Below, piece by piece: positions 51,500 through 61,325 of a stretch of DNA of 64,000 nt (position 1 is the stretch's first letter; every line of letters starts with the position of its first letter). This DNA is from JANSWY01 sp965267245 (lineage in GTDB: Bacteria > Bacteroidota > Bacteroidia > Cytophagales > Cyclobacteriaceae). The stretch lies in assembly GCA_965267245.1 (NCBI GenBank), contig OZ253939.1, positions 1,674,001 to 1,738,000 on the forward strand, given 5' to 3'. The translations under genes were made by a program, and so were the position numbers. Below the pieces are notes generated by a model. The model was not told where the DNA came from. It made no database searches and worked only from the letters and a program-made list of their open reading frames with translations.

Positions 51500-52474
51500 A
51501 TGGAGCATAGACGTATGGAGAATCAATCTCAAAATCCCCAAAAGAGTTCAAATCATGATGAAGTGAAGCCTACTCCACTTGATCAGCCAAAAGGAAAACC
51601 AGTTACCATCCTATTAGTATTCATCGGGGTAGTTTTGGCAGGCTTATTAGTTTACTTCGTTGTGCAGAATCTAAATCTCAAAGACGAAGCAACAGTTAAG
51701 CAAGCTGAATTAGACAAAACATATTACCAGTTAGACTCCATTAGTGCATCATTAAACGAGAAGATCCTTACCATATCGCAATTAGGTGGAGAAATAGATA
51801 CGTTGATTGCCATTAGAGATCAACTGGAGGCAGAAAAAGCCCAACTTAGAAAAAACCAGGTGAATCAGGCCAGTCAGATCAAAAGCTTAAGAGACCGTGT
51901 TGGAGGATATCAGGAGTTACTATTGGCTCAGGATGAGGAGATAGCACGACTTAAAGAAATGAACGATGCGCTGCTTACCGAAAATACTGAGTTGAAGGTT
52001 GAGAAAAATGAGTTGAATGAAACAATCTCCACACTTAATAAAAACACAAAGGAGCTTGAAGAGAAAGTAGCCACAGCTGCTCAATTGAAAATGGAGGGCA
52101 TGGAAGTGTATGCCATCAACAAAAGAGGTAAAGAGTATTTGAACTCATTTAGAAGCAGACACATTGATAACTTACGTGTTCAATTCTATATTGAGGAAAA
52201 TAAGGTAGCCCCAATAGAAGGTAAAGACATAATTTTAAGAATTATTGGTATAGATGGCAATGTGTTATTTGATGTTGCTACTGGTTCAGGCACCTTCATT
52301 TTTGAAGGAAGAGAGATGTTCTACACTGCCAAGCAGGAAATCCTTTATGACAGAACAAGAAAACAGGTGATTTTCTCATATGACAAAGGAAGTGAGTATG
52401 TAGAAGGGGTCTACAAAGTAGAGATCTATACAGATGACTATCTGATGGGAAGAGGATCATTCACAGTGAAGTAA
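51500..52474 (+). CDS. coiled-coil membrane protein, unknown function
   Basis: A 324-residue protein: a hydrophilic N-terminus, one transmembrane helix (VTILLVFIGVVLAGLLVYFVV), a long coiled coil (about residues 70-200, heptads such as LEAEKAQLRKNQVNQASQIK) and a C-terminal beta domain (VQFYIEENKVAPIEGKDIIL...YKVEIYTDDYLMGRGSFTV) like an Ig or C2 fold. It probably links membrane and envelope or acts as a scaffold. ATG at codon 6 (MENQSQNPQ) is an alternative start. Upstream of rpsF. Confidence 0.65.
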   Translation: MEHRRMENQSQNPQKSSNHDEVKPTPLDQPKGKPVTILLVFIGVVLAGLLVYFVVQNLNLKDEATVKQAELDKTYYQLDSISASLNEKILTISQLGGEIDTLIAIRDQLEAEKAQLRKNQVNQASQIKSLRDRVGGYQELLLAQDEEIARLKEMNDALLTENTELKVEKNELNETISTLNKNTKELEEKVATAAQLKMEGMEVYAINKRGKEYLNSFRSRHIDNLRVQFYIEENKVAPIEGKDIILRIIGIDGNVLFDVATGSGTFIFEGREMFYTAKQEILYDRTRKQVIFSYDKGSEYVEGVYKVEIYTDDYLMGRGSFTVK

Positions 52475-52566
52475 GCAAAACATCATGAATTCATTGCTTA
52501 TTCTAGGATGTGATTACATTTATACTTAATTTCGCACTTCAAAATTTTTAAAATCATAATAGTAAC

Positions 52567-52926
52567 ATGAAAAGAAACTACGAGACGGTATTCATTTTAA
52601 CTCCCGTTTTGTCTGATGTACAGATGAAGGATGCTGTCGAGAAGTTCAAAAAGATTCTTGTAGATAATGGTGGCGACATTGTTAACGAAGAGAATTGGGG
52701 TCTTAAGAAATTGGCTTATCCAATTGACCACAAGACCACTGGTTTCTACCAGTTATTTGAATTTTCGGCTGAACCTACACTTGTAAACACGCTTGAGACA
52801 GAATACAAGAGGGATGAGAAAGTAATGAGATTCTTAACTACGGTACTTGACAAGCATGCCGTGGCTTACAACGAGAAGAGAAAAAGCGGAGCGTTTAACA
52901 AAAAAGAGAAGGAGGCAGCAGCATGA
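52567..52926 (+). CDS. rpsF: 30S ribosomal protein S6
   Basis: A 119-residue S6 protein: RNYETVFILTPVLSDVQMKD start, FKKILVDNGGDIVNEENWGLKKLAYPI core and the flexible basic tail. First of rpsF-rpsR-rplI; overlaps rpsR by four bases. Confidence 0.97.
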   Translation: MKRNYETVFILTPVLSDVQMKDAVEKFKKILVDNGGDIVNEENWGLKKLAYPIDHKTTGFYQLFEFSAEPTLVNTLETEYKRDEKVMRFLTTVLDKHAVAYNEKRKSGAFNKKEKEAAA

Positions 52927-53174
52927 CATTAATGAACGAACCCGTAAACAGGGAACAACAGAAGAAAAAGTACTGCCGATTCAAAAAGAATGGCATCAAG
53001 TACATTGATTACAAGGATGCAAACTTCCTTTTGAAGTTCGTTAACGAGCAAGGAAAGATTCTTCCAAGAAGAATTACAGGTACAAGCCAAAAATACCAGA
53101 AGAAGGTATCTCAGGCTGTTAAGAGAGCAAGACACCTTGCTTTGTTGCCATATGTGACAGATTCATTAAAATAA
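52923..53174 (+). CDS. rpsR: 30S ribosomal protein S18
   Basis: An 83-residue S18 protein with KYCRFKKNGIKYIDYKDANF and the RNA-binding RRITGTSQKYQKKVSQAVKRARHLALLPYV block. It sits between S6 and L9, overlapping rpsF by four bases. Confidence 0.97.
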   Translation: MTLMNEPVNREQQKKKYCRFKKNGIKYIDYKDANFLLKFVNEQGKILPRRITGTSQKYQKKVSQAVKRARHLALLPYVTDSLK

Positions 53175-53186
53175 TCAAGCAAGACG

Positions 53187-53630
53187 ATGGAAATTATATT
53201 AAAAGAAGATATCAAAGGACTTGGTTATAAGCATGATGTAGTAAGTGTTAAACCTGGTTATGGTAGAAACTACCTAATTCCACAAGGTTTTGCAATTCTT
53301 GCTAACGAGTCTAACAGAAAAATGACTGAGGAGCTTGTAAGACAGGCAGCACACAAAGCTGAGAAGCTTAAAAAGGATGCTGAGGAAATTGCAGGCAAAA
53401 TCGGTGACTTGATTCTGGAAATTAAAACCAAAGCTGGTGAAAGTGGAAAAATATTTGGTGCGATTACTGCACTTCAGGTAGCTGACGCTTTAACTGCTAA
53501 AGGATTTGAAATTGACAGAAAGCATGTAACTTTCAAAAGTAATATTAAGAATCTTGGTGAGCACACTGTAGTTCTTGATCTTCATAAGGAAGTTCACCAT
53601 GAAATCACATTGAATGTAGTAGCTGAGTAA
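53187..53630 (+). CDS. rplI: 50S ribosomal protein L9
   Basis: A 147-residue L9 protein: MEIILKEDIKGLGYKHDVVSVKPGYGRNYLIPQG N-terminal domain, long connecting helix, then the KAGESGKIFGAITALQVADAL C-terminal domain. Last gene of the ribosomal operon, followed by a terminator. Confidence 0.97.
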   Translation: MEIILKEDIKGLGYKHDVVSVKPGYGRNYLIPQGFAILANESNRKMTEELVRQAAHKAEKLKKDAEEIAGKIGDLILEIKTKAGESGKIFGAITALQVADALTAKGFEIDRKHVTFKSNIKNLGEHTVVLDLHKEVHHEITLNVVAE

Positions 53631-53652
53631 TCAGTAATTACAATAGATATAG

Positions 53653-53681
53653 AAAGCCAGGTGAAAGCCTGGCTTTTTTTG
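53653..53681 (+). terminator. rho-independent terminator of rpsF-rpsR-rplI
   Basis: AAAGCCAGG (53653-53661) pairs with CCTGGCTTT (53668-53676), 6-base loop, then TTTTT. Confidence 0.92.
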
Positions 53682-53697
53682 TTTATTTGTCGGATAG

Positions 53698-54663
53698 ATG
53701 TTTAGAACAGAATTTGATATACCTGCTTCAAACGTAAAGATTGATATAACCAGCCCCATCTTTACGATTGGCTCCTGCTTCTCTTCAAGCATGGGAGATA
53801 GATTCATGGAAAACAAATTCAAAGTTTTCAACAACCCATTTGGTACAGCCTATAACCCTATCTCCATTTTTAAATTGATTGACGCTTCACTTACTGGAAA
53901 AACTCCAAACAAAAGTGGATCGATAGAAAGAGATGGAACGTGGTTTCACCATGACTACCATTCGTCTATTTGGGCCTCCACTGAAGACCAATTGATGGCT
54001 CAAATTAGTGATCGTGTCCTGGAAAGCAAGGAATTCCTATCCTCTACCAAATGGTTAATCATCACATTCGGAACTGCTAAAGTTTATGAGAGAGATGGAA
54101 AAATTGTAAACAACTGCCATAAGGTTCCTCAAAATGAATTTCATTCCAGGTTACTCTCAGCTAATGAAATTAGTGGCTCATTCACTAAGCTGAACGAACA
54201 ACTTACAAGTATAATCCCTGATCTCAACATCCTACTTACAGTTAGTCCGGTCCGACATATTAAAGACACAGTACCAGTCAACAACCTTAGTAAGTCTATC
54301 CTGAGAGTTGCCGTAGATAATATTACAAATCAACATAGCAATACTCAATACTTTCCCAGTTTTGAGATCATGATTGACGATCTAAGAGATTATAGGTTCT
54401 ATAAAGACGATCTCATCCACCCTACCGCCTTCGGGGAAGAATATATATGGGAGAAACTTACAAAAGCCTTCCTGAGTGAGGATTCCATGGGATTTCTTGG
54501 GGACTGGCAAAAAATCAAACAAGGATTGCATCACAAACCATTTCAACCTGGGGGAGCACAACACCAAAAATTCTTAAAAAACCTGCTTAAAAAATTGGAA
54601 AACCTTTCCGATCGTGTGAATGTTGTGAATGAGATTGAATCAGTGAAGCGTCAAATTTTGTAA
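53698..54663 (+). CDS. GSCFA domain protein
   Basis: A 321-residue protein with the GSCFA signature FTIGSCFSSSMGDRF at about residues 23-37, FGTAKVYE and LLTVSPVRHIKDT. The domain is related to SGNH/GDSL hydrolases, and the VSPVRH block and the late DLIHPTAFGEEYIW give the Ser/Asp/His-type set. Possibly a carbohydrate or lipid esterase; substrate unknown. Next to the DUF255 gene on the same strand. Confidence 0.88.
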   Translation: MFRTEFDIPASNVKIDITSPIFTIGSCFSSSMGDRFMENKFKVFNNPFGTAYNPISIFKLIDASLTGKTPNKSGSIERDGTWFHHDYHSSIWASTEDQLMAQISDRVLESKEFLSSTKWLIITFGTAKVYERDGKIVNNCHKVPQNEFHSRLLSANEISGSFTKLNEQLTSIIPDLNILLTVSPVRHIKDTVPVNNLSKSILRVAVDNITNQHSNTQYFPSFEIMIDDLRDYRFYKDDLIHPTAFGEEYIWEKLTKAFLSEDSMGFLGDWQKIKQGLHHKPFQPGGAQHQKFLKNLLKKLENLSDRVNVVNEIESVKRQIL

Positions 54664-54707
54664 TTGATCTCTTCACCTGAAATTACTTCTGACCTCAAAG
54701 ACAAATC

Positions 54708-56732
54708 ATGAAAAAGTCAAACCGGCTAATAGAAAGCTCCAGTCCATATCTTTTGCAGCATGCATACAATCCCGTAGATTGGTTTCCCTGGGGACCAGAA
54801 GCACTTAATAAAGCTAGAAATGAGGATAAACCAATTATTGTAAGCATTGGATACTCAGCTTGCCACTGGTGTCATGTAATGGAACATGAATCATTTGAAA
54901 ATGATGATGTAGCTTCTATTATGAATAGCAATTTTGTTTGCATCAAGGTCGATCGAGAAGAAAGGCCTGATGTAGACCAGGTGTACATGGATGCCGTTCA
55001 GGCAATGGGGTTACAGGGAGGCTGGCCGCTGAATGTCTTTTTGACACCAGATCAAAAACCATTTTATGGAGGAACGTATTTCCCAAAAGAAGGGTGGAAA
55101 CAGTTATTAGGTAGTGTATCGAAAGCTTATCAGGAAAACAGACAAAAACTTGAGGAGTCTGCTGAGCAATTCACACAACATCTGAATGAAAATGAATTAG
55201 CAAAGTATGGTATTGGCTCCAGATCAGCTGATGCCAAAAAAGAAATATTTGACGAAGCATTCCAGGTCATCAAGCAAAGGTTTGACAAGCAATGGGGAGG
55301 CCTGCAAAAAGCCCCAAAATTTCCAATGCCATCAATCTGGTCATTCCTTGGAAAATATGGGTATTTCTCTAAAAACCAGGAGGCACTCTCCCATTACGAA
55401 TGGACACTAGAGAGAATTGCTGATGGAGGTATTTATGATCATATAGGTGGGGGATTCGCCAGGTATGCTGTGGATGGCGAATGGCATGTACCACACTTTG
55501 AGAAGATGCTGTATGACAATGGACAATTGCTTACTGTTTATGCGGATGGATTTAAGCAAACCATGAACCCCAGGTTTAAGGAAGTAATCCTGCAAACTGT
55601 AGACTGGGTAGAAAGAGAAATGACTCATTCATCAGGAGGATTTTACTCAGCACTTGATGCCGATAGCGAGGGTGAAGAAGGCAAATTCTACGTCTGGACA
55701 TATGAAGAGATCAAACATCTGGCTGGCGAAAACTATATTGATATTTGCACCTATTTTGATGTGACAAGGGGTGGCAATTGGGAAGATGGCAAAAATGTGC
55801 TGCGTGTACTCACACCGAAAGATGAAGCCATTCGGAACATGGAAAGAAAAAGTACTGAATTTGTTTCAGTTCTTGGCGAATTCGTCAATAAAGCTTTGAT
55901 TGAAAGAGAGAAAAGAGTTAGACCAGGACTTGACGACAAGATCTTAGCGTCCTGGAATGGACTGATGTTGCGTGGTTTATTGGATGCCTACTCGGCAACA
56001 GGATATGAAAAAGCAAAGAAACTGGCTCTTGATAACGCTCACTTCATCAAAAAGCACCTGATCAATGGCAGCAAACTATTCCGTAATCACAAAAATGGCA
56101 TCAGCACTATTGACGCCTATCTGGAAGACTACTGTTGGGTAATTGATGCATTCATACGACTTTATGAAATTACATTTGACGATGAGTGGATCAACTTGGC
56201 TCAGTCATTACTCACGGAAACCCTGGATAATTTCCTGGATAAAAGCGATGACTTTTTTCACTTTACATCTCAAGAAGGTGAATTATTAATTGCGAGAAAA
56301 AAAGAATTATTTGACAATGTGATCCCGGCATCAAATTCTGGAATGGCCATGAATCTCTGGAAACTTGGGAAGTACCTTGATCAACCTGAATATCAAAAGA
56401 TTGCAAATAAAATGCTAACCAGTATGTCAGACCTCATCCGTAAAGAACCAGAGTACCTGTCTCACTGGGCTTGCGGTCTGATGGACCTGGTATGGCCCAC
56501 AGCAGAAGTGGTAATTGCTGATAATGACAAAGACGTTCAATCAACAATCCAAAAGCACTATTTGCCCAATACTTTATTCATTTCTGCAGGTAGTGCTAAT
56601 GTTATTCCTTTAGCGCAGCAAAAAATTATGCTTGATGCTCAACCAACATATTATGTTTGTTTCAATAAAACCTGCAAACTGCCAGTATTTGATGTAAATT
56701 CCGCCATTGAACAAATTGAGCAAAGGAATTGA
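54708..56732 (+). CDS. DUF255/SSP411-like thioredoxin-domain protein
   Basis: A 674-residue protein. Residues 1-165 are the DUF255 thioredoxin-like domain (SYSPYLLQHAYNPVDW-type start, here SSSPYLLQHAYNPVDW, and SACHWCHVMEHESF with the CxxC at 49-52). The rest is a (alpha/alpha)6 barrel typical of N-acylglucosamine 2-epimerase-like folds (WGGLQKAPKFPMPSIWSF, HVPHFEKMLYDNGQL, YSALDADSEGEEGKFYVWTY). Widely conserved; function not settled. Ends overlapping priA by 4 bases. Confidence 0.92.
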   Translation: MKKSNRLIESSSPYLLQHAYNPVDWFPWGPEALNKARNEDKPIIVSIGYSACHWCHVMEHESFENDDVASIMNSNFVCIKVDREERPDVDQVYMDAVQAMGLQGGWPLNVFLTPDQKPFYGGTYFPKEGWKQLLGSVSKAYQENRQKLEESAEQFTQHLNENELAKYGIGSRSADAKKEIFDEAFQVIKQRFDKQWGGLQKAPKFPMPSIWSFLGKYGYFSKNQEALSHYEWTLERIADGGIYDHIGGGFARYAVDGEWHVPHFEKMLYDNGQLLTVYADGFKQTMNPRFKEVILQTVDWVEREMTHSSGGFYSALDADSEGEEGKFYVWTYEEIKHLAGENYIDICTYFDVTRGGNWEDGKNVLRVLTPKDEAIRNMERKSTEFVSVLGEFVNKALIEREKRVRPGLDDKILASWNGLMLRGLLDAYSATGYEKAKKLALDNAHFIKKHLINGSKLFRNHKNGISTIDAYLEDYCWVIDAFIRLYEITFDDEWINLAQSLLTETLDNFLDKSDDFFHFTSQEGELLIARKKELFDNVIPASNSGMAMNLWKLGKYLDQPEYQKIANKMLTSMSDLIRKEPEYLSHWACGLMDLVWPTAEVVIADNDKDVQSTIQKHYLPNTLFISAGSANVIPLAQQKIMLDAQPTYYVCFNKTCKLPVFDVNSAIEQIEQRN

Positions 56733-59245
56733 GCGAACTCGAACTTTTTGAATCAACCCATAAGGAACGAGAAACCTTTTTTGCTGAGGTAATACTGCCA
56801 TTGCCCCTTAGAGGAACTTTTACTTATCGTGTTCCTCACATCATGAGCAAAGAATTGTCACCTGGCCAAAGGGTGGTTGTACAATTCGGCAGAAAAAAGA
56901 TACTAACCGGTATTATTGAAAGTATTCATACTACACCACCTTCTGCTTATGAAGCCAAGACAATTCTGGACTCACTCGATGACCACTCTATTGTTACCGA
57001 TATCCAACTAAGGTTTTTCAAATGGATAGCCTCCTATTACATGGCATCTCTCGGGGATGTGCTGAATGCAGGGATTCCAAGTGGTTTCAGATTATCGAGT
57101 GAATCATACATTCAGTTGAATCCAAACTTTGACCTGGATGAGCATGAAGATCTTACAGAGCGTGAAGAAATGGTGATCAATCAACTGATCAGCAACCAGC
57201 AGCTGAGTTATGAAAGACTCTCGGAATTGCTTGGAATAAAAAGTATTGCCCCTATTATTAAAAGTTTGCTCAAAAAGGAAGCGATTCTACTATTTGAAGA
57301 ACTCAAAGAGAAATTCAAGCCCAAATATGTAAAACGAGTCAGACTGAATCAATACATTGCAACATCAGAAGGTGCATTAGAAGAAATTGTCAATGACTTA
57401 GACAGTAAACCCAAGCAACAGAATGTAATCCTCAAATATTTACAGAAAATACCTCTACAGAAACTAGCTGAAATGAATCATGAAGGAGTTGAGAAATCCC
57501 TTTTGCTCCAGGAAGACATTTCTGAATCTTCTCTAAAAACGCTTGTCAAGAATCAAATATTTGAATCATTTGATGTGCTGGTGCCCAGAATTGATTTTAG
57601 TGATAATGTCATTGATAAAGAGATCATATTATCTCAGGAGCAAGATCGTGCGTACAATGAGGCAATTCAATATTTTGAGAAAGGTGACACACTGCTTTTC
57701 CATGGCATAACTGGAAGTGGAAAGACAGAAATATACATTAAGTTCATTCAACAAATCATTGAAGAAGGCGGACAAGTACTCTATTTACTTCCAGAAATAG
57801 CGTTAACCACTCAGATAATAAAGAGGTTGAAAGCATACTTTGGGGATGGTTTGGGGATATTCCATTCGAAGTATTCAGATAATGAACGTGTAGAAGTTTA
57901 TAATGGGATCCTTTCAGGTAAATACAATTTCATCATTGGGGTAAGGAGTGCCATCTTCCTCCCCTTCACAAACCTGTCGCTGATCATTGTTGATGAAGAA
58001 CACGAAACAACTTTCAAGCAGTATGACAGGAATCCCCGTTACCATGCGAGAGATGCTGCCATTGTATTGGCTAAACTTCATCATGCAAAGATCATTTTAG
58101 GAACTGCTACTCCCTCGATGGAAAGCTACTATAATGCGGTCAATGAAAAGTATGGTTTGGTTACCCTGGACACAAGATATGGTGGTGTAGAAACACCTGA
58201 AATCAATCCGGTTGACATGAAAGATCAACGAAAGAAGAAACTCGTCAAAGGAGATTTTTCATCGGTACTTGTTCATGACATAACGGAAAACCTGGAAAAC
58301 AACGAACAGGTTATTCTATTTCAAAACAGACGAGGTTACTCTCCTTTCCTTACATGTGATGATTGTGCTCACATCCCAAAATGCCCGAACTGCTCAGTCA
58401 GCTTGACCTACCATATGTACCAAAACAACATCAGGTGTCATTATTGTGGATACAAGGAGAATACTCCAACACATTGTGAAGTATGTGGATCCACCAAGAT
58501 AAGAACAGTGGGATTAGGGACTGAGAAAATTGAAGAAGATATTAAAACAATGTTCCCAACTGCCAGGGTACAAAGAATGGACCTGGATACGACTAGAACC
58601 AAACATGCCTACGAGCAAATCATTGATGATTTTGAAAATGGAAACATCGACATACTGGTTGGTACGCAAATGATCACAAAGGGATTAGACTTTGATAATG
58701 TTACCAAAGTTGGTATTATGGACGCAGATGCCATTATCCATTTCCCGGATTTCAGATCTCACGAAAGAGCATTTCAATTGCTGACTCAGGTGAGCGGAAG
58801 AGCGGGAAGGCGTGAAAAAACCGGGAAAGTGCTCCTGCAAACGAATAATACCAATCAGTATGTAATTCAAAAAATTCAGTACAATGACTTCATTGGCTTT
58901 TACCAGAAGGAGATACTAGAAAGAGAAAACTTCAAATACCCTCCATTTTACAGGTTAATCAGGATTACTTTCAAAGACAGGGATAAGCAGGTAAGTTGGG
59001 AGGCTGCAAAAGCATATACAGATCTTATCATAAAAGAACTGGGAAAGCACCGACTAGATGGTCCAACAGAACCAGTAATCAATAAAATCAGGAATCAATA
59101 TTTGAATGAGTTACTGATTCGATTAGAGCGCGAAAAGATTAACCTGGGTAAAGTGAAAGAATTGTTATTCGCCAAACAACAAATGCTGGAATCTCAAAAA
59201 CAATTTAAAGGAGTTCGGATCGTTTTTGATGTTGATCCATACTAA
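56729..59245 (+). CDS. priA: primosomal protein N' (replication restart helicase)
   Basis: An 838-residue superfamily 2 helicase. DNA-binding N-terminal domain, Walker A GITGSGKTEIY (about residue 328), Walker B/DEAH-like IIVDEEHE, two zinc-binding Cys clusters (CDDCAHIPKCPNCSVSL and CHYCGY...CEVCGS), motif V/VI GTQMITKGLDFDN and QVSGRAGRREK. It reloads the replisome at stalled forks. Start is a TTG inside TTGA overlapping the DUF255 stop; an AAAGGAA ribosome-binding site precedes it. Confidence 0.96.
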   Translation: MSELELFESTHKERETFFAEVILPLPLRGTFTYRVPHIMSKELSPGQRVVVQFGRKKILTGIIESIHTTPPSAYEAKTILDSLDDHSIVTDIQLRFFKWIASYYMASLGDVLNAGIPSGFRLSSESYIQLNPNFDLDEHEDLTEREEMVINQLISNQQLSYERLSELLGIKSIAPIIKSLLKKEAILLFEELKEKFKPKYVKRVRLNQYIATSEGALEEIVNDLDSKPKQQNVILKYLQKIPLQKLAEMNHEGVEKSLLLQEDISESSLKTLVKNQIFESFDVLVPRIDFSDNVIDKEIILSQEQDRAYNEAIQYFEKGDTLLFHGITGSGKTEIYIKFIQQIIEEGGQVLYLLPEIALTTQIIKRLKAYFGDGLGIFHSKYSDNERVEVYNGILSGKYNFIIGVRSAIFLPFTNLSLIIVDEEHETTFKQYDRNPRYHARDAAIVLAKLHHAKIILGTATPSMESYYNAVNEKYGLVTLDTRYGGVETPEINPVDMKDQRKKKLVKGDFSSVLVHDITENLENNEQVILFQNRRGYSPFLTCDDCAHIPKCPNCSVSLTYHMYQNNIRCHYCGYKENTPTHCEVCGSTKIRTVGLGTEKIEEDIKTMFPTARVQRMDLDTTRTKHAYEQIIDDFENGNIDILVGTQMITKGLDFDNVTKVGIMDADAIIHFPDFRSHERAFQLLTQVSGRAGRREKTGKVLLQTNNTNQYVIQKIQYNDFIGFYQKEILERENFKYPPFYRLIRITFKDRDKQVSWEAAKAYTDLIIKELGKHRLDGPTEPVINKIRNQYLNELLIRLEREKINLGKVKELLFAKQQMLESQKQFKGVRIVFDVDPY

Positions 59246-59265
59246 AGTCTATATTTGCTCCGCAA

Positions 59266-59901
59266 ATGAAAAGATCGTTATTCTACTTTGTTATTTTTCT
59301 AGGTTATCTGGTAGCTTCCTGCGAATGTGAAGACTGTGGCCCGATTGCGTATAATCCAGTTTTTAAGGCCAGGTTTATCAATTCGGATAGTTTGTTGGTA
59401 CTCACAGAATCTTTAGAAGAACTCACAAGCTCCAGTAATGATTTACAAGATACGCTTGATAAAATCGACATAATCTTAGCCGGAACTGAAAATCCAGATA
59501 GTATTGAGGATTTCACTTCACTAAAATCTTTCTATACATCAGAAAAGACTATTGTCGATTCCCTCAAATTAATCGTTAATAACAAAGAAGATTCTGTTGC
59601 AGCCGGTTACAATATAATTGAAAGGTTAACGAATCTCGATAATGGAAACAGCATTGTTCCAGACACGATCCACCCACATAGTCTTCCATTACCACTGGTT
59701 TCCGGATCTGGAGAAGCTCGTTATGAACTTCTGATAGATGGCCAGCTATTAAAGCTTGGAGTTTTTTTCGAAGCTTCAGAGAATATCAACAACTTTGGAG
59801 AAGTTAACCTTACTACTTCAGAGGTGACTATTGATGAGTCTTTCAGTACTTTTGACTCAGTTTATTTTGAAGGTGACGAAATATTCATACTAGAATTCTA
59901 A
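59266..59901 (+). CDS. lipoprotein of unknown function
   Basis: A 211-residue lipoprotein: signal MKRSLFYFVIFLGYLVASC with Cys19, then CECEDCG, a cysteine-rich start that may form disulfides or bind metal. Central region LVLTESLEELTSSSNDLQDTLD is probably a coiled coil; the end is beta-rich. No family assigned. First of three envelope-protein genes spaced by 3-10 bases, likely one operon with the two that follow, perhaps also with priA. Confidence 0.65.
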   Translation: MKRSLFYFVIFLGYLVASCECEDCGPIAYNPVFKARFINSDSLLVLTESLEELTSSSNDLQDTLDKIDIILAGTENPDSIEDFTSLKSFYTSEKTIVDSLKLIVNNKEDSVAAGYNIIERLTNLDNGNSIVPDTIHPHSLPLPLVSGSGEARYELLIDGQLLKLGVFFEASENINNFGEVNLTTSEVTIDESFSTFDSVYFEGDEIFILEF

Positions 59902-59910
59902 AAAGAAAAA

Positions 59911-60717
59911 TTGAAATACAAAGGACTTATCATATTACTATACTTTCTCTCCATGTCATGGAGTGGTCTTGCACAAGAAGTTGATAGTCTTCAATCCGCT
60001 GATTCTTTGAACATTGAAGTTGCTATTCAAGAGACATCCGAAGTTTCTAATGATACAATTGTCACTGCAAAAGACTCTGTGATTTACAGAAAGCCGTTTA
60101 GTGGCCTGGCCCTTAGTGTAGATTACGGCAAGCTGATCACACAACTTTCAGATTTTGAGAAAAAACTGGAGTTTACCGGACACCTCATGTTCTTTGATCT
60201 GGTTCAGGTATCTGGAGAATATGGAATAACTGATCAAAAGCCATTAAATGCCTATCCAAATAGTAATTATAATGTGAAAGGTACTTATTACAAATTTGGG
60301 TTAGACTTCTTAATGAGAATCGATGCTAAGAATAACATTAGTGCAGGAATCCGTTACGGTCAAGCTAGTTATGAAGACAGTGGATTGATTCAAATAGAAG
60401 GAGAGAATGGTTTATTTGATCCCTATGAGAGAGGTTTCCAAAGAACAAACCTGGAAGGCTCCTGGTGGGAGTTCATTGTCATTTCTGAGGGTAAGCTCAC
60501 CAGAATCTATAACCCGGAGGAGCATGCACGCATATTTGGTATGCTAGATAATTTCTATTGGGGATTAAACATCAGAGTAAGGTCTTTTCTCAAGTATGAT
60601 AAAATTGATACAGATGCAGACATATTGGACACTTACCTTGTTCCAGGGTATGGAAAAACTGTTTCTGATATAGTACCTGCAATTAACTTTATATTAAAGT
60701 ACAGATTAGACTTTTAA
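59911..60717 (+). CDS. DUF6048-like outer-membrane protein
   Basis: A 268-residue exported protein (signal MKYKGLIILLYFLSMSWSGLAQ; TTG start at 59911). The body of alternating strands (SGLALSVDYGKLITQL, DLVQVSGEYGITDQ, YKFGLDFLMRIDAKNNISAGIRYG, IFGMLDNFYWGLNIRVRSFL, INFILKYRLDF) resembles DUF6048 barrels; the final aromatic residue supports an outer-membrane location. Ends three bases before the DUF1684 gene. Confidence 0.65.
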   Translation: MKYKGLIILLYFLSMSWSGLAQEVDSLQSADSLNIEVAIQETSEVSNDTIVTAKDSVIYRKPFSGLALSVDYGKLITQLSDFEKKLEFTGHLMFFDLVQVSGEYGITDQKPLNAYPNSNYNVKGTYYKFGLDFLMRIDAKNNISAGIRYGQASYEDSGLIQIEGENGLFDPYERGFQRTNLEGSWWEFIVISEGKLTRIYNPEEHARIFGMLDNFYWGLNIRVRSFLKYDKIDTDADILDTYLVPGYGKTVSDIVPAINFILKYRLDF

Positions 60718-60720
60718 AGT

Positions 60721-61320
60721 ATGTATAGACTGGTTTTTGCTTTCTTATTCCTTTGTCAACTCGCATTTGCGCAGGAAGCTGATTATATCAAATCAATTGA
60801 GGCTTACCAGGAAGAACTCAATGAAGAATACCGCGATCCCTCTACATCACCACTAGACAAAAAAGACAGGAAAAGATTTGATCATCATAATTTCTATCCA
60901 ATCAATAAAGACTTTGTAGTAGAAGCAAAGTTCATTCGTTCACACAACCAACCAGTATTTAAGATGCCTGCTACTGGCCTAATTGTGAACGAATACAGAA
61001 AGTTTGGTGAACTGCATTTTAAGATTCATGGTGAATCATTCACATTGAATGCTTACCAGAATATGAAGTTGAAAGAAACTGAAGAATACAAAAATTATTT
61101 GTTCCTTCCATTTACAGATTTGACCAACGGTGAAGAGACGTATCACACAGGAAGGTATATCGATTTTAGTATTCCTGAAACAAATACAGTGACGATAGAT
61201 TTCAACAAAGCTTACAATCCGTATTGCGCATACAGTGATCGTTACTCCTGCCCAATCCCTCCTGTTGAAAATGATTTGAATATTGCTATTGAGGCTGGAA
61301 TCAAATATAATGCCCATTGA
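60721..61320 (+). CDS. DUF1684 domain protein
   Basis: A 199-residue exported protein (signal MYRLVFAFLFLCQLAFAQ). The DUF1684 pattern is clear: YIKSIEAYQEELNEEYRDPS, YLFLPFTDLTNGEETYHTGRYIDF and DFNKAYNPYCAYSDRYSCPIPP. The cysteine pair near the C-terminus is conserved in the family. Function unknown. Convergent with the histidine kinase gene, 5 bases apart. Confidence 0.87.
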   Translation: MYRLVFAFLFLCQLAFAQEADYIKSIEAYQEELNEEYRDPSTSPLDKKDRKRFDHHNFYPINKDFVVEAKFIRSHNQPVFKMPATGLIVNEYRKFGELHFKIHGESFTLNAYQNMKLKETEEYKNYLFLPFTDLTNGEETYHTGRYIDFSIPETNTVTIDFNKAYNPYCAYSDRYSCPIPPVENDLNIAIEAGIKYNAH

Positions 61321-61325
61321 TTGGG